Positions 17,791 to 26,800 of a DNA stretch of 64,000 nt are shown one piece after another. The stretch is from a candidate division FCPU426 bacterium. GTDB taxonomy: Bacteria > Oederibacteriota > Muellerivitia > Muellerivitales > Muellerivitaceae. Numbering within the stretch: position 1 is the first letter of the stretch; every line of letters starts with the position of its first letter. Made by a program: the position numbers and the translations under genes. The stretch is from assembly GCA_003152075.1 (NCBI GenBank), contig PLZG01000079.1, forward strand, positions 30,675 to 94,674, written 5' to 3'. The notes below the pieces were generated by a model that ran no database searches, had not been told where the DNA came from, and saw only the letters and a list, made by a program, of their open reading frames with translations.

Positions 17791-18993
17791 TTAAATTAAA
17801 AAAAGATGACGGGTGAATTTAACCACTTGATCCATCGGATAAAAAAACAAAAGCCAGCCATAAGCGACAAAAACATTGGTGACGGCCACATCCAGGAAAC
17901 GGCTGAAGCGCCAAGCGGCCCATTTTTGGCCGGTGCCCGATTTTTCCCAAAGGTTGTGCAAGGCCAGCCCGGCCCCATGATACATTCCCCAAAGGCCGAA
18001 ATGCCAGCTGGCCCCGTGCCAGAGCCCGCAGACGAACATGGTCACCATCAGGTTGATAAATTTGCGGGCCAAACTGACCCGGTTTCCCCCCAAAGGAATG
18101 TAAATGTAATCCCGGATCCAACTGCTCAGGGACATGTGCCACCGGCGCCAGAACTCCGTGATGTTCCGGGCGATATAGGGAAAGTTGAAATTGGCGGGCA
18201 GGTCCAACCCGATCATCTTCCCCAAACCGATGGCGATGTCGCTGTAGCCGCTGAAATCAAAAAGGATCCGCACGGAAAGAAGGGCCATGAGTAGGCAGAC
18301 GGGGCCAAAGGTCAGGTCCGTGCGTTTTTCCAGGAGGTGGATCATCATCGTGGCGTTGTCGGCGATGACCAGCTTCTTAAAAAAACCCAAAAGTACCTGG
18401 GCCAAGCCCAACAAGGCTTTGGAGGCCGGGGGCCGCGGTAGGCCCTCCTCCACCTGGGCGAGGAAAGGCTGAAAACGCTTGATGGGGCCTGAAACGATCG
18501 AGGGGAAAAAAATGCAAAACACCGCGAACTTGAAGGGGTTGCGGACCGGTTCACCCTTGCCGTGGTACACGTCCGTCAGGTAATGCACAAACTCAAACGT
18601 AAAAAAAGAAATGGCCAGGGGCATGGCCACCTGCACGACATGGGCAGTCAGCCAATCCTTGGCCACCCCCTGGGTTAATGGAACAACGGGGGTAAAGAGC
18701 AGCACGCGGTATTTATAAAAAACCAAGGCTAAAACCGGCACGGACAGCCCCAGGAACAACACCCTGGTTTTGGCGGGGCCTGGGGGAAGCTTGGCGATCC
18801 AGAGCGCGATGAAATAAGTGATGATCGCCATGACGATGATGGGGGTTACCCCCGCCGGGCCCGCGAAATGGTAGTGGAAAATAAAGCAGCAAACCAGCAG
18901 GTAATAAAAACGAAGCCGGTCATGCGGCAGGAGCCAAAGAAACAAATAAAAAAAAAGGAAAAAGATCAAAAACCAGCTGGTGTTGAAGATCAT
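17791..18993 (-). CDS. MBOAT family O-acyltransferase (AlgI/DltB-like)
   Basis: FPSIVSGPIKRF, DFSGYSDIAIGLGKMIGLDLPANFNFPY, FWRRWHMSLSSWIRDYIYIPLGGNR, GLWHGASWHFGLWGMYHG. Confidence 0.93.
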   Translation of the reverse strand: MIFNTSWFLIFFLFFYLFLWLLPHDRLRFYYLLVCCFIFHYHFAGPAGVTPIIVMAIITYFIALWIAKLPPGPAKTRVLFLGLSVPVLALVFYKYRVLLFTPVVPLTQGVAKDWLTAHVVQVAMPLAISFFTFEFVHYLTDVYHGKGEPVRNPFKFAVFCIFFPSIVSGPIKRFQPFLAQVEEGLPRPPASKALLGLAQVLLGFFKKLVIADNATMMIHLLEKRTDLTFGPVCLLMALLSVRILFDFSGYSDIAIGLGKMIGLDLPANFNFPYIARNITEFWRRWHMSLSSWIRDYIYIPLGGNRVSLARKFINLMVTMFVCGLWHGASWHFGLWGMYHGAGLALHNLWEKSGTGQKWAAWRFSRFLDVAVTNVFVAYGWLLFFYPMDQVVKFTRHLFLI

Positions 18994-19116
18994 TTAAAAA
19001 TCCACATAAATGAATTTAGAGGCCGACAGGTCGCCCGAAAATAGAAGGATGGCCAGGAACAACAGGAATAAAATCACGCCGGTTCCAAAACCTTTCCAGA
19101 AGTCCTTATTTTTCAT
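18994..19116 (-). CDS. 40-aa single-pass membrane microprotein in the MBOAT operon
   Basis: Translated by hand: MKNKDFWKGFGTGVILFLLFLAILLFSGDLSASKFIYVDF*; start overlaps upstream stop (ATGA) and stop abuts MBOAT start (TAAATG). Confidence 0.75.
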   Translation of the reverse strand: MKNKDFWKGFGTGVILFLLFLAILLFSGDLSASKFIYVDF

Positions 19117-20192
19117 TTCCACGGCTCCATGGCTTTGATGACATCCTTCGCGAATTGCTCGTTACCCGCCGGGGTTAGGTGGCAATGGTCCAGAAAATAA
19201 GTTGGAGAAAAGCGGTCCGCCCAATCGGAATAAAAAATGCCTTTTTTAGAATAGGGCTTTAGGAATGCGGCCAATGTTTTTCGATTTTTCTCGAAGCTGG
19301 GCTTATCCAGATAACTTCCAAGGAATTTCGGATTTTGAGGGACTAGGAAAATGCTCGCCTGAACCCGCCGTTCGGCCCATTGATCCAGGATTTTTTGAAG
19401 GCATTTAAGCGGCAGGCCGCGCTTGTCCCAAAGGTAAGCCTGGTAATAGGACGCGACTTTTTGCTTCAATGCCGCTTCGGCGATTTCCACCTGGGTTTCG
19501 TTCCTGCCCAGCACTTGCTCCAGCGCGCGTTGGAAGAAATCCTTTTGACTGGGGTAATACCAAAGCGTCTTCAACATTTGGGTTTCCCGAAACAGAAACC
19601 AGTGATCGCCCATCTCGGCATAGAGCCGGTCGCTCAATTGGGCTTCTTTCGAGAGGGGGACATCAGGAGCCAGCCTTTTTTGAATATCTTCCGGTAAATC
19701 GCTCAAGAGAAAATTTCTCGAAAGAGCCTTGGGGCCCTCGGCAAATTCTTTGGCGAACATTCGAAAATTAAGGAAAAGTATGATTCGGCGGGGCGGGTGT
19801 GGCATAAATTCCAAATTCAACCCCAGGATGTCCGGAAGCAAAAGGCCATCCGATCCCAAGCTGAGCGCGGTTTCGCTTACAGACTGGAGCCGGTCCTTTA
19901 AAAACTTCGACAGGGTGTTATCGCGGGCGCCAGAAACCCGGTGTTCCATTAAAGCGCTCGCTCCCAGGACGCTGTCCCCCAAAAGCAACAGCGAGCTGTC
20001 GTCTGTCCAACGTCGGGGACTGTACCGCAGCCGGTCCCTCAGTTCCACCAGGCTGGTCATGTCCCCAGAGGCATCAAAATGCTTATACCAGGACCCAGCC
20101 GGAACGGCCAGGCGCAGAAAGACTTCAGCCAATAACAGTAAACCAAAAAAAGAAAGGGTGGCACCGGCCAGAAAAGATTTGGAAAGGTTCAT
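19113..20192 (-). CDS. SGNH/GDSL-like membrane-anchored protein (AlgJ/AlgX-like partner)
   Basis: N-terminal TM; LLLLGDSVLGAS block I; DHCHLTPAGNEQFAKDV C-terminal block V. Confidence 0.75.
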   Translation of the reverse strand: MNLSKSFLAGATLSFFGLLLLAEVFLRLAVPAGSWYKHFDASGDMTSLVELRDRLRYSPRRWTDDSSLLLLGDSVLGASALMEHRVSGARDNTLSKFLKDRLQSVSETALSLGSDGLLLPDILGLNLEFMPHPPRRIILFLNFRMFAKEFAEGPKALSRNFLLSDLPEDIQKRLAPDVPLSKEAQLSDRLYAEMGDHWFLFRETQMLKTLWYYPSQKDFFQRALEQVLGRNETQVEIAEAALKQKVASYYQAYLWDKRGLPLKCLQKILDQWAERRVQASIFLVPQNPKFLGSYLDKPSFEKNRKTLAAFLKPYSKKGIFYSDWADRFSPTYFLDHCHLTPAGNEQFAKDVIKAMEPWK

Positions 20193-20346
20193 GAGAAGAT
20201 CCGTGTCGAAAGAGCCAGATGAACAGCCAAAGACGGGAAAAGTTTATCATTTTCCACCAGAAAAGAGGCCGCCTTAACCCTGGTTTTTACTTTGGCGATT
20301 GAAAGCCTAAGACCCATTCACCCCCCCCCATCAAAACATACCGGAT

Positions 20347-20452
20347 TTAATTATTGCGAGTTTTATTCCAGGGAACCAGTTTGTCCCGGATAAGGTCGTG
20401 TGCGATCAGCCTCCAGAAAAAAGGTTAAACCATCGGGGTTTAAATGAGACCC
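20347..20452 (-). pseudogene. Remnant C-terminus of a third NHL-SGNH paralogue
   Basis: Reverse strand reads SHLNPDGLTFF then, after a frameshift, WRLIAHDLIRDKLVPWNKTRNN*; matches SHLNPDGAVFFGRLLAHDLIRDKLIPF and ...LMAHDLIRDGLIPWTK. Confidence 0.75.
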
Positions 20453-20660
20453 TTCCTCTTTTGCGTTCCGGAATTTCTAATTAAATTCGAACCTTTAAAA
20501 ACAGCATATTCCATGGTGCTAATGAAAATAAGGGTAATTCCAACTTGTTTTCAGTTTCGTTGAGGGTGAAAGTCATGGAAAGCAGCATAGTGCGACCATG
20601 GTTGAAATCTACTTACAAGGGAGAGGTTAATTTTTCTACCAGAATAAATTTTTACAGACT

Positions 20661-22664
20661 TTATTTTACGGTGACCGGAAGGAGCGTGGCTTCAGATGAA
20701 TAGAAAGATTTAGTCCAGGGAATGAGCCCGTCCCGGATCAAGTCGTGAGCCATAAGCCGGCCAAAGAAAAAGTGTCCGTTAGAATCAAAGTGGTCATTGC
20801 CAGCGCCTTCCGACATGGGAAGATAAGAAAATCGTAAAGCCGTCATTTCATCGGTAAGATTCAAAAACGGAACGTGAAATCGCGCGGTTAAATCCTTCCA
20901 AAATTCCGAATATAGTAAACATGCCCTGAAAAATGCGGTGGGGGTGAAACAGACTAAAAACTGAACGGGTTGGCCGGAGGTGGTTTTCATGACCGAAAGT
21001 TTTTGTTTCAATAGGTCAATGGATTTCCCGTACAACTGCACCAATGTGTCGCGAATTTCCGGGTTCAAATCCAAGTCGTAATTGAAAACGATGTTGTTTT
21101 TTTCAATACGAACTAACTTATGTGCCTTGCAGAGATCGAAGAAATTCCGAGCTGGGCCGTCTGGAATCCTCAGAAGGGGCGGTTTTAACAGATACTCTGG
21201 GTCGATTTGGTTCGCAGGGATGCCATCTTGGGTGATGGGACGCTCGAAATAAGCGGCATAGGGATTAAATCCAGTGGGAGTCGGCGGGTGCAGGATGATC
21301 ACTAAATCGATGTCGTAATTTTGAACCACAGCCGGGACCTCATAAGTCGGCCATAGGAAAAGAGGGATAGAAGCGGATTTATAAAGAGTCAAGACCTCGA
21401 AATTCATCGGCACATCGTCGAGAACCGCGAGGGTATTGAGTTCCAACCCCATCCGTTCGGAAATACAAACCGGATGCGTATTAGGGCCGCTGGAAATATA
21501 CGCGGAACGAGAATCGCCCACGAAGAGAATCCGGAAAGTCCGGGGCGGTTTGTGGGCGGGGTATCCAAGTGCACCATCCGAAGGGGTGAATAGCTCGCGG
21601 AAGGAGGTGACAATGTTACAGGTCGGGTTGACGAAATAAAATTTTCGCCCATCCAGTGGATCGGGAACAAAACCTATGGGGTCCTCCGGGTTAAGGTTGA
21701 TAATGGAAGGGATTTTTACCCCCGAATTGGGAATTTCATTTCCCCAAGCGGATACAAAGGTCACCGGTTCAATTTGAGGCGCTAGTCGCATCAAGGGAGA
21801 CTCAGAACCGGCTTGTATGGCATAGAGGTAGTTTTCATTAATCGCTAGGGCCAATACTTTGGAAAGGGTTTTTCCGGCTGGCACCAAAGCAGGTTCTGTC
21901 CCATTTTTCCAGTCAAACTGAAAAACTTGGTTAAGGTCCCGGTCGGCAACGTAAAGCATATTGGTGGATCCGCAAAGGGCGGCCGGATGGGGCAGTTCGG
22001 TCCTATTGTGGAGGACTAGGGTTACTTGACCGGTTTTCAAATCCAGCCTTTTGAGGGTCCCTTGGTCGGGTTGGGAAAAAAAAAGGGAATCGGCGGTTGG
22101 AAGATAGACCATGTCCCTGATTCTGGCCATGGAAACCTGGGTGCCGGTGCTTTCAGCCTCGCTTTCCAGAGAGGTAGAAGGGATGCTTGCTGTAACCGGC
22201 TCGAAGGCCGTACCTGTGAGGGTGGAAACAGTTTTGCTTTTCATATCCACGAGACGTAGGAATTTGTTGCCGAAGTCATTGACGACTAGACGTTCTTCCG
22301 GAAGGGCAACTACTCCTTGGGGTTGCTTAAAGCTAGCTGAGGCCAAGGAGCCGTTCTGGCTTCCTGGATTTTCCTGCCCCACAAGGGTGGTGACCTTATT
22401 GTTTTGGTCTAAGTGGATTTCCCGTATCCGATTGTTGGCTGAATCAGCGACAAAGAGCCGGGTGCCATCGGGACTGAGGGCCAAGCCGAGAGGTTTTTTA
22501 AAAAAAGCCGAAGTGAAGTCCCCGTCACGGAACCCTCCCGTTCCTTCGCCGGCCACCAAAGCGATAGAATTGGACATGGGCCGGATCGCCTTCGCTTCCG
22601 GGGCGCACAATAGGGTTAAGAATGTGGCCGAAAATAGAAAAAGTGAAGTTTTTAGGGCCGGCAT
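20661..22664 (-). CDS. NHL beta-propeller + SGNH-hydrolase-like fusion protein (intact paralogue)
   Basis: Signal peptide; NHL-like motifs (PLGLALSPDGTRLFVADSANNRIREI); ILFVGDSRSAYI and NDHFDSNGHFFFGRLMAHDLI. Confidence 0.75.
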   Translation of the reverse strand: MPALKTSLFLFSATFLTLLCAPEAKAIRPMSNSIALVAGEGTGGFRDGDFTSAFFKKPLGLALSPDGTRLFVADSANNRIREIHLDQNNKVTTLVGQENPGSQNGSLASASFKQPQGVVALPEERLVVNDFGNKFLRLVDMKSKTVSTLTGTAFEPVTASIPSTSLESEAESTGTQVSMARIRDMVYLPTADSLFFSQPDQGTLKRLDLKTGQVTLVLHNRTELPHPAALCGSTNMLYVADRDLNQVFQFDWKNGTEPALVPAGKTLSKVLALAINENYLYAIQAGSESPLMRLAPQIEPVTFVSAWGNEIPNSGVKIPSIINLNPEDPIGFVPDPLDGRKFYFVNPTCNIVTSFRELFTPSDGALGYPAHKPPRTFRILFVGDSRSAYISSGPNTHPVCISERMGLELNTLAVLDDVPMNFEVLTLYKSASIPLFLWPTYEVPAVVQNYDIDLVIILHPPTPTGFNPYAAYFERPITQDGIPANQIDPEYLLKPPLLRIPDGPARNFFDLCKAHKLVRIEKNNIVFNYDLDLNPEIRDTLVQLYGKSIDLLKQKLSVMKTTSGQPVQFLVCFTPTAFFRACLLYSEFWKDLTARFHVPFLNLTDEMTALRFSYLPMSEGAGNDHFDSNGHFFFGRLMAHDLIRDGLIPWTKSFYSSEATLLPVTVK

Positions 22665-22884
22665 TTAAAATTCCGATCGGGCCAAAAATTTTTGGATTTT
22701 TTAATCACTTGGTAATATGCCATAGGGGCATCCGAAGGGGACCTTAGAATAAATTTTATTAAATAATATTAGTCTTTTTCTAATAATAAAGCTTTATTTT
22801 TTGAGACGGGCAATTAAATGGTTCGCAAATAGCCTTGAGCCACCCGATTTGTTTTGCTTGTCCAAGGCGGGCTGGTGACTGTTT

Positions 22885-23793
22885 TTAACGGTGTTTGTGA
22901 GTCCAGCGTTTTTCGTCTTTTCCATTCTTTAAAATCTTAAATATGTGCCCGTGAATTTTGCCGTTTGTGGCCAAGGCGTTTTCGGCAAACAGGTCAAAGG
23001 GCTTGCCGGAAATATCCGTCACCTTGCCGCCCGCTTCCTGAACCATCAGGACCCCCGCCGCCATATCCCAGGCCTGGATTCCGCGCTCCCAAAAGCCATC
23101 AAAGCGGCCCGCTGCCACATAGGACAGGTTCATGGCCGCGGAACCATCCCGTCTTACTCCTTGGGCTTTCAAAACGAATTGTTTGAAGTTATCCAAGTTG
23201 TAATGGGTTTCATGAACCCCATAGGCGAAGCCCGTGCAGACTAGGCTTTCATTCAGGTTATTCACCTTGGAAACTTGTAACCTTTGGTCATTCAAGAAAG
23301 CGCCATGACCCTTTTCGGCGGTGAAGCATTCATCCCGCAGGGCGTCGTATATGACGCCGACGATTGGTTCGGATCTGTCGATGTTCGATGAAGGATTGGG
23401 TAGGGGCAAGGCATGCCTTGCCCCTACAACGGCTAAATCCCCCCTGCCCCCCTTTTTCAAAGTGGGGTTCGAGGTTTTTACTAACGCAATGGAACAGCAA
23501 AAGAAGGGATAAGCATGGGCGTAATTGGTGGTGCCATCCAGGGGGTCAACCAACCAGGTATATATAGAAGTGCCTGAATCCTTGCCACTTTCCTCGCCCC
23601 AAAAGTTATGGGAGGGGAATCTCATTTTGAGAATCTTTAAAACTGTTTTTTCACAAAGGGTATCCACTTCAGTTACCAGGTTCAGCTTGTTTTTCGACTT
23701 AAACCGCACATTGAGTGCCTTGCCATAGTGCTTTTTATGAATTTTCCCGGCGGCTTTGGCGGCCTGGATGGCGGTTTTCAAGAAAAGGCTCAT
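22885..23793 (-). CDS. Inositol monophosphatase family protein
   Basis: FWGEESGKD, WLVDPLDGTTNYAHAYPFFCCSIALV, GVIYDALRDECFTAEKGHGAFLN, IQAWDMAAGVLMVQEAGG; contains about 35-aa repeat-encoded insertion. Confidence 0.9.
   Translation of the reverse strand: MSLFLKTAIQAAKAAGKIHKKHYGKALNVRFKSKNKLNLVTEVDTLCEKTVLKILKMRFPSHNFWGEESGKDSGTSIYTWLVDPLDGTTNYAHAYPFFCCSIALVKTSNPTLKKGGRGDLAVVGARHALPLPNPSSNIDRSEPIVGVIYDALRDECFTAEKGHGAFLNDQRLQVSKVNNLNESLVCTGFAYGVHETHYNLDNFKQFVLKAQGVRRDGSAAMNLSYVAAGRFDGFWERGIQAWDMAAGVLMVQEAGGKVTDISGKPFDLFAENALATNGKIHGHIFKILKNGKDEKRWTHKHR
23400..23427. repeat. 28-bp perfect palindrome GTAGGGGCAAGGCATGCCTTGCCCCTAC inside the IMPase gene
   Basis: Read directly; perfect self-complementarity. 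Confidence 0.95.
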
Positions 23794-23849
23794 GAATTTT
23801 TCCTACCTTTCAATCGTTGGATTTTATCTTGTCTGGTAAAATACAACCA

Positions 23850-26800
23850 ATGCAATTCAAAGCCAAAAATCAATTCAAGGCCGTCCGAGGCCTTTTCTTT
23901 TTGACAGGAATTTTGGGATGGCTTTTTGCCGCCTCTTCTTCCGCTCAGACTTGGTTGAACAGTCCTGCCACAAATGATTGGAACACGGGTACCAACTGGG
24001 ATACCAGTACTATCCCGAACGCCACTTCCGCCTTCGCCACCTTCGGCGCTTCCAACACAGCCAGCGTTTCCCTAAGCGCCAGCGTGACCCTAGACAGCAT
24101 ACTTTTTAACCCTGGAGCCCCTTCCTATACGCTTAATACCAACGGCAACAGTTTCTCCCTCGTCGGTGGTGGAGTGACCAATAGCTCGGGCGCCGGCCAA
24201 ACCTTTAATATAGATGGATCGGGCGCCGTAAGTTTTATGAACGGGGCGACTGCTGGGAACGCCACGTTAGCAAATGCGGGTCTTCTGAGCTTCCATAACA
24301 CTTCTACCGCCGCTGCGGCCTCGATCAACAACGGAAATCTCTTTTTGCTTTACGATACCACCACCCTCGCAAACTCCACCGTTGTTAATAACAATAATAT
24401 GGTTATGGATAATAACAGCACAGCCGGAAATTCCAAGATTACCAACGGCGGAAATATTAACCTATTCACGAACGCGACTGCCGGAAGCGCCACTCTCATA
24501 AATAATAATAATATATATTTCCACAACACCTCGACCGCGGGGGGCGCAACCATTCTCAACAATAATTATTTGAGTTTCGCCGACAGCTCCTCGGCCGTGA
24601 CCGCCAACATCAACAACGGGAATACCCTTGAATTTTACAACAGCTCCACCGCCGCGAGCGCGACCCTCATCAATAACAGCAACCTTAACTTCTATGACAC
24701 CTCGACGGCGGCCAGCGCTGCCATCAGCAATACCACCACGGGGAACCTTACATTCTTGAACAATTCCAACGCGGGGAGCGCCTCTATTTTCAATGCCAAT
24801 AATATCGTCTTCCGGGATAACGCCTCCGCGGGAAGCGCCACTATCTTCAACTCTGTCAATCCTACCTCCCTGAATTTTTACAACAATTCCACGGCCGCCA
24901 ATTCCACCATTCTCAATAACGACAGCGTGGCCTTTCAGGACAGCTCCACGGCGGGCAGTTCCACCATCACCAACAACGGCCATTTGGTATTCGCGTCCAA
25001 TGGCTCAACCACGTTTTCGACCGCGGGAAACGCCCAAATACAAAATAATTACGCCCTTTATTTCCAAAATTACTCCACAGCGGGCAACTCGTCCATAAGC
25101 AACGGAGGGGTCACTGATTCCGTTTTGAATTTTTCCAATAACTCGACGGCGGGAAGCTCAACCATTCTCAACAATTTCAACTCCACTCTTAACTTCACTG
25201 ACAATACAACGGCGGGGCATTCCACCATCACCAATAACGCAACCCTTTTTTCATTCAACTTGAATTCAACCGCGGGTAGTTCCGCCATCACCAACAACGG
25301 CAACCTAACCTTCAACGACAACTCGACGGGAGGTAACGCGCTTATTAGCAACCAAAGCCACCTCTATTTCCTGAACAACTCCTCGGCCGCTTCCGCTTCC
25401 ATCACGAGTAACATTTATTTAGAGTTCAACGATACCTCGAACGCCGGGAGCGCCACGATCGCGAATACAGGCACGGTGAGATTTTACACAAGCGCTTCCG
25501 CCGGGAGCGCCTCAGTCTCCAATGCTTCCGGAGCGACGATTTTGTTCAACCAAACCTCCTCGGCGGGAAGTGCGACCCTCGCCAACAACGGTTATCTTCA
25601 ATTCGGAGATACCACGACCGCGGGCAATTCCAACATTATCAATGACGGCTATCTGTTGTTCAGCAATACCTCCACCGCGGGGGCGGCCACTCTTACCACC
25701 AACGCGGGAGGCACCATTGTTTTCGACCAATCTGCGGACAGCGGGACCGCCCGTCTCATTGTCAACAGCGGGGGTCTTTTCGCCATTGACAGCCTTGGCA
25801 GTTCCAATTTTAACGTGGGCTCGATCGAGGGGGGCGGGACCTTCAAATTAGGTTCCCATACCCTGACCACGGGGTCGAACAATCTGGATACGACGGTTTC
25901 GGGAACCATCCTGGACGGGGGATCTTTGACAAAGGTAGGCACCGGAACCTTGACCCTCGGCGGAATCAACCTTTACAGCGGCGGAACCGGCCTTAACGGC
26001 GGAACAATCGCCGTCAGCAATGAAAATAATCTGGGAAACGGCGACCTGTCATTTAACGGAGGGACACTCAAGACCACCGCGGGTATTACTTCCTATAAGT
26101 TAATCGCGCTTCCCGGAGACGGGACCTTCAACTCCAACGGATTTAATTCCACCTTGGGAGGAGTCATATCCGGGACCGGGACCTTCACCAAAACCGGCTC
26201 GGGCGCCCTGACTTTATATGGAACCAACACCTATAGCGGAGGGACGAGCCTCAATGGTGGAATGATCGACATCCTTAACGACAACAACCTCGGAACGGGT
26301 GACTTGTCATTCAACGGGGGGACGCTTCAGGTCCTCGCGGCCTTCACTTCGGCTAAAAACATCGCCCTTCCCGGAAGCGGAACCTTTGATTCCAATGGCA
26401 ATAATTCCACTCTTTCCGGTGTGATATCCGGGGGCGGGACCTTCACAAAAACCGGCACGGCCGCGCTGACCCTGACTGGAACCAACACCTATAGCGGGGG
26501 AACAAGCTTCCTCGGCGGAACCATTGATGTGGGAAATGACAACAACCTGGGTACGGGAAATTTGACCTTTAACGGTGGAACGCTTCAATTCACGGCTGGC
26601 CTTGCCTCTTCTAAAAACATCGATGTCATTGGCAACGGAACCTTTGATACCAATGGGTTTAATTCATCCTTGTCCGGGGTGATTTCGGGCGGGGGAACTT
26701 TTATTAAAACAGGCGGGGGCAGCTTGACCCTAAATGGAACCAACAGCAACCCGGGTTTGACGGACATCAATAGCGGAACTTTACTTTTGGGTGGGGCGGG

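Noticed and set aside
24240-25690. Regularly spaced short repeats that could suggest a CRISPR-like array
   Set aside because: Repeats are degenerate, in frame and encode a protein repeat; no constant repeat with unique spacers.
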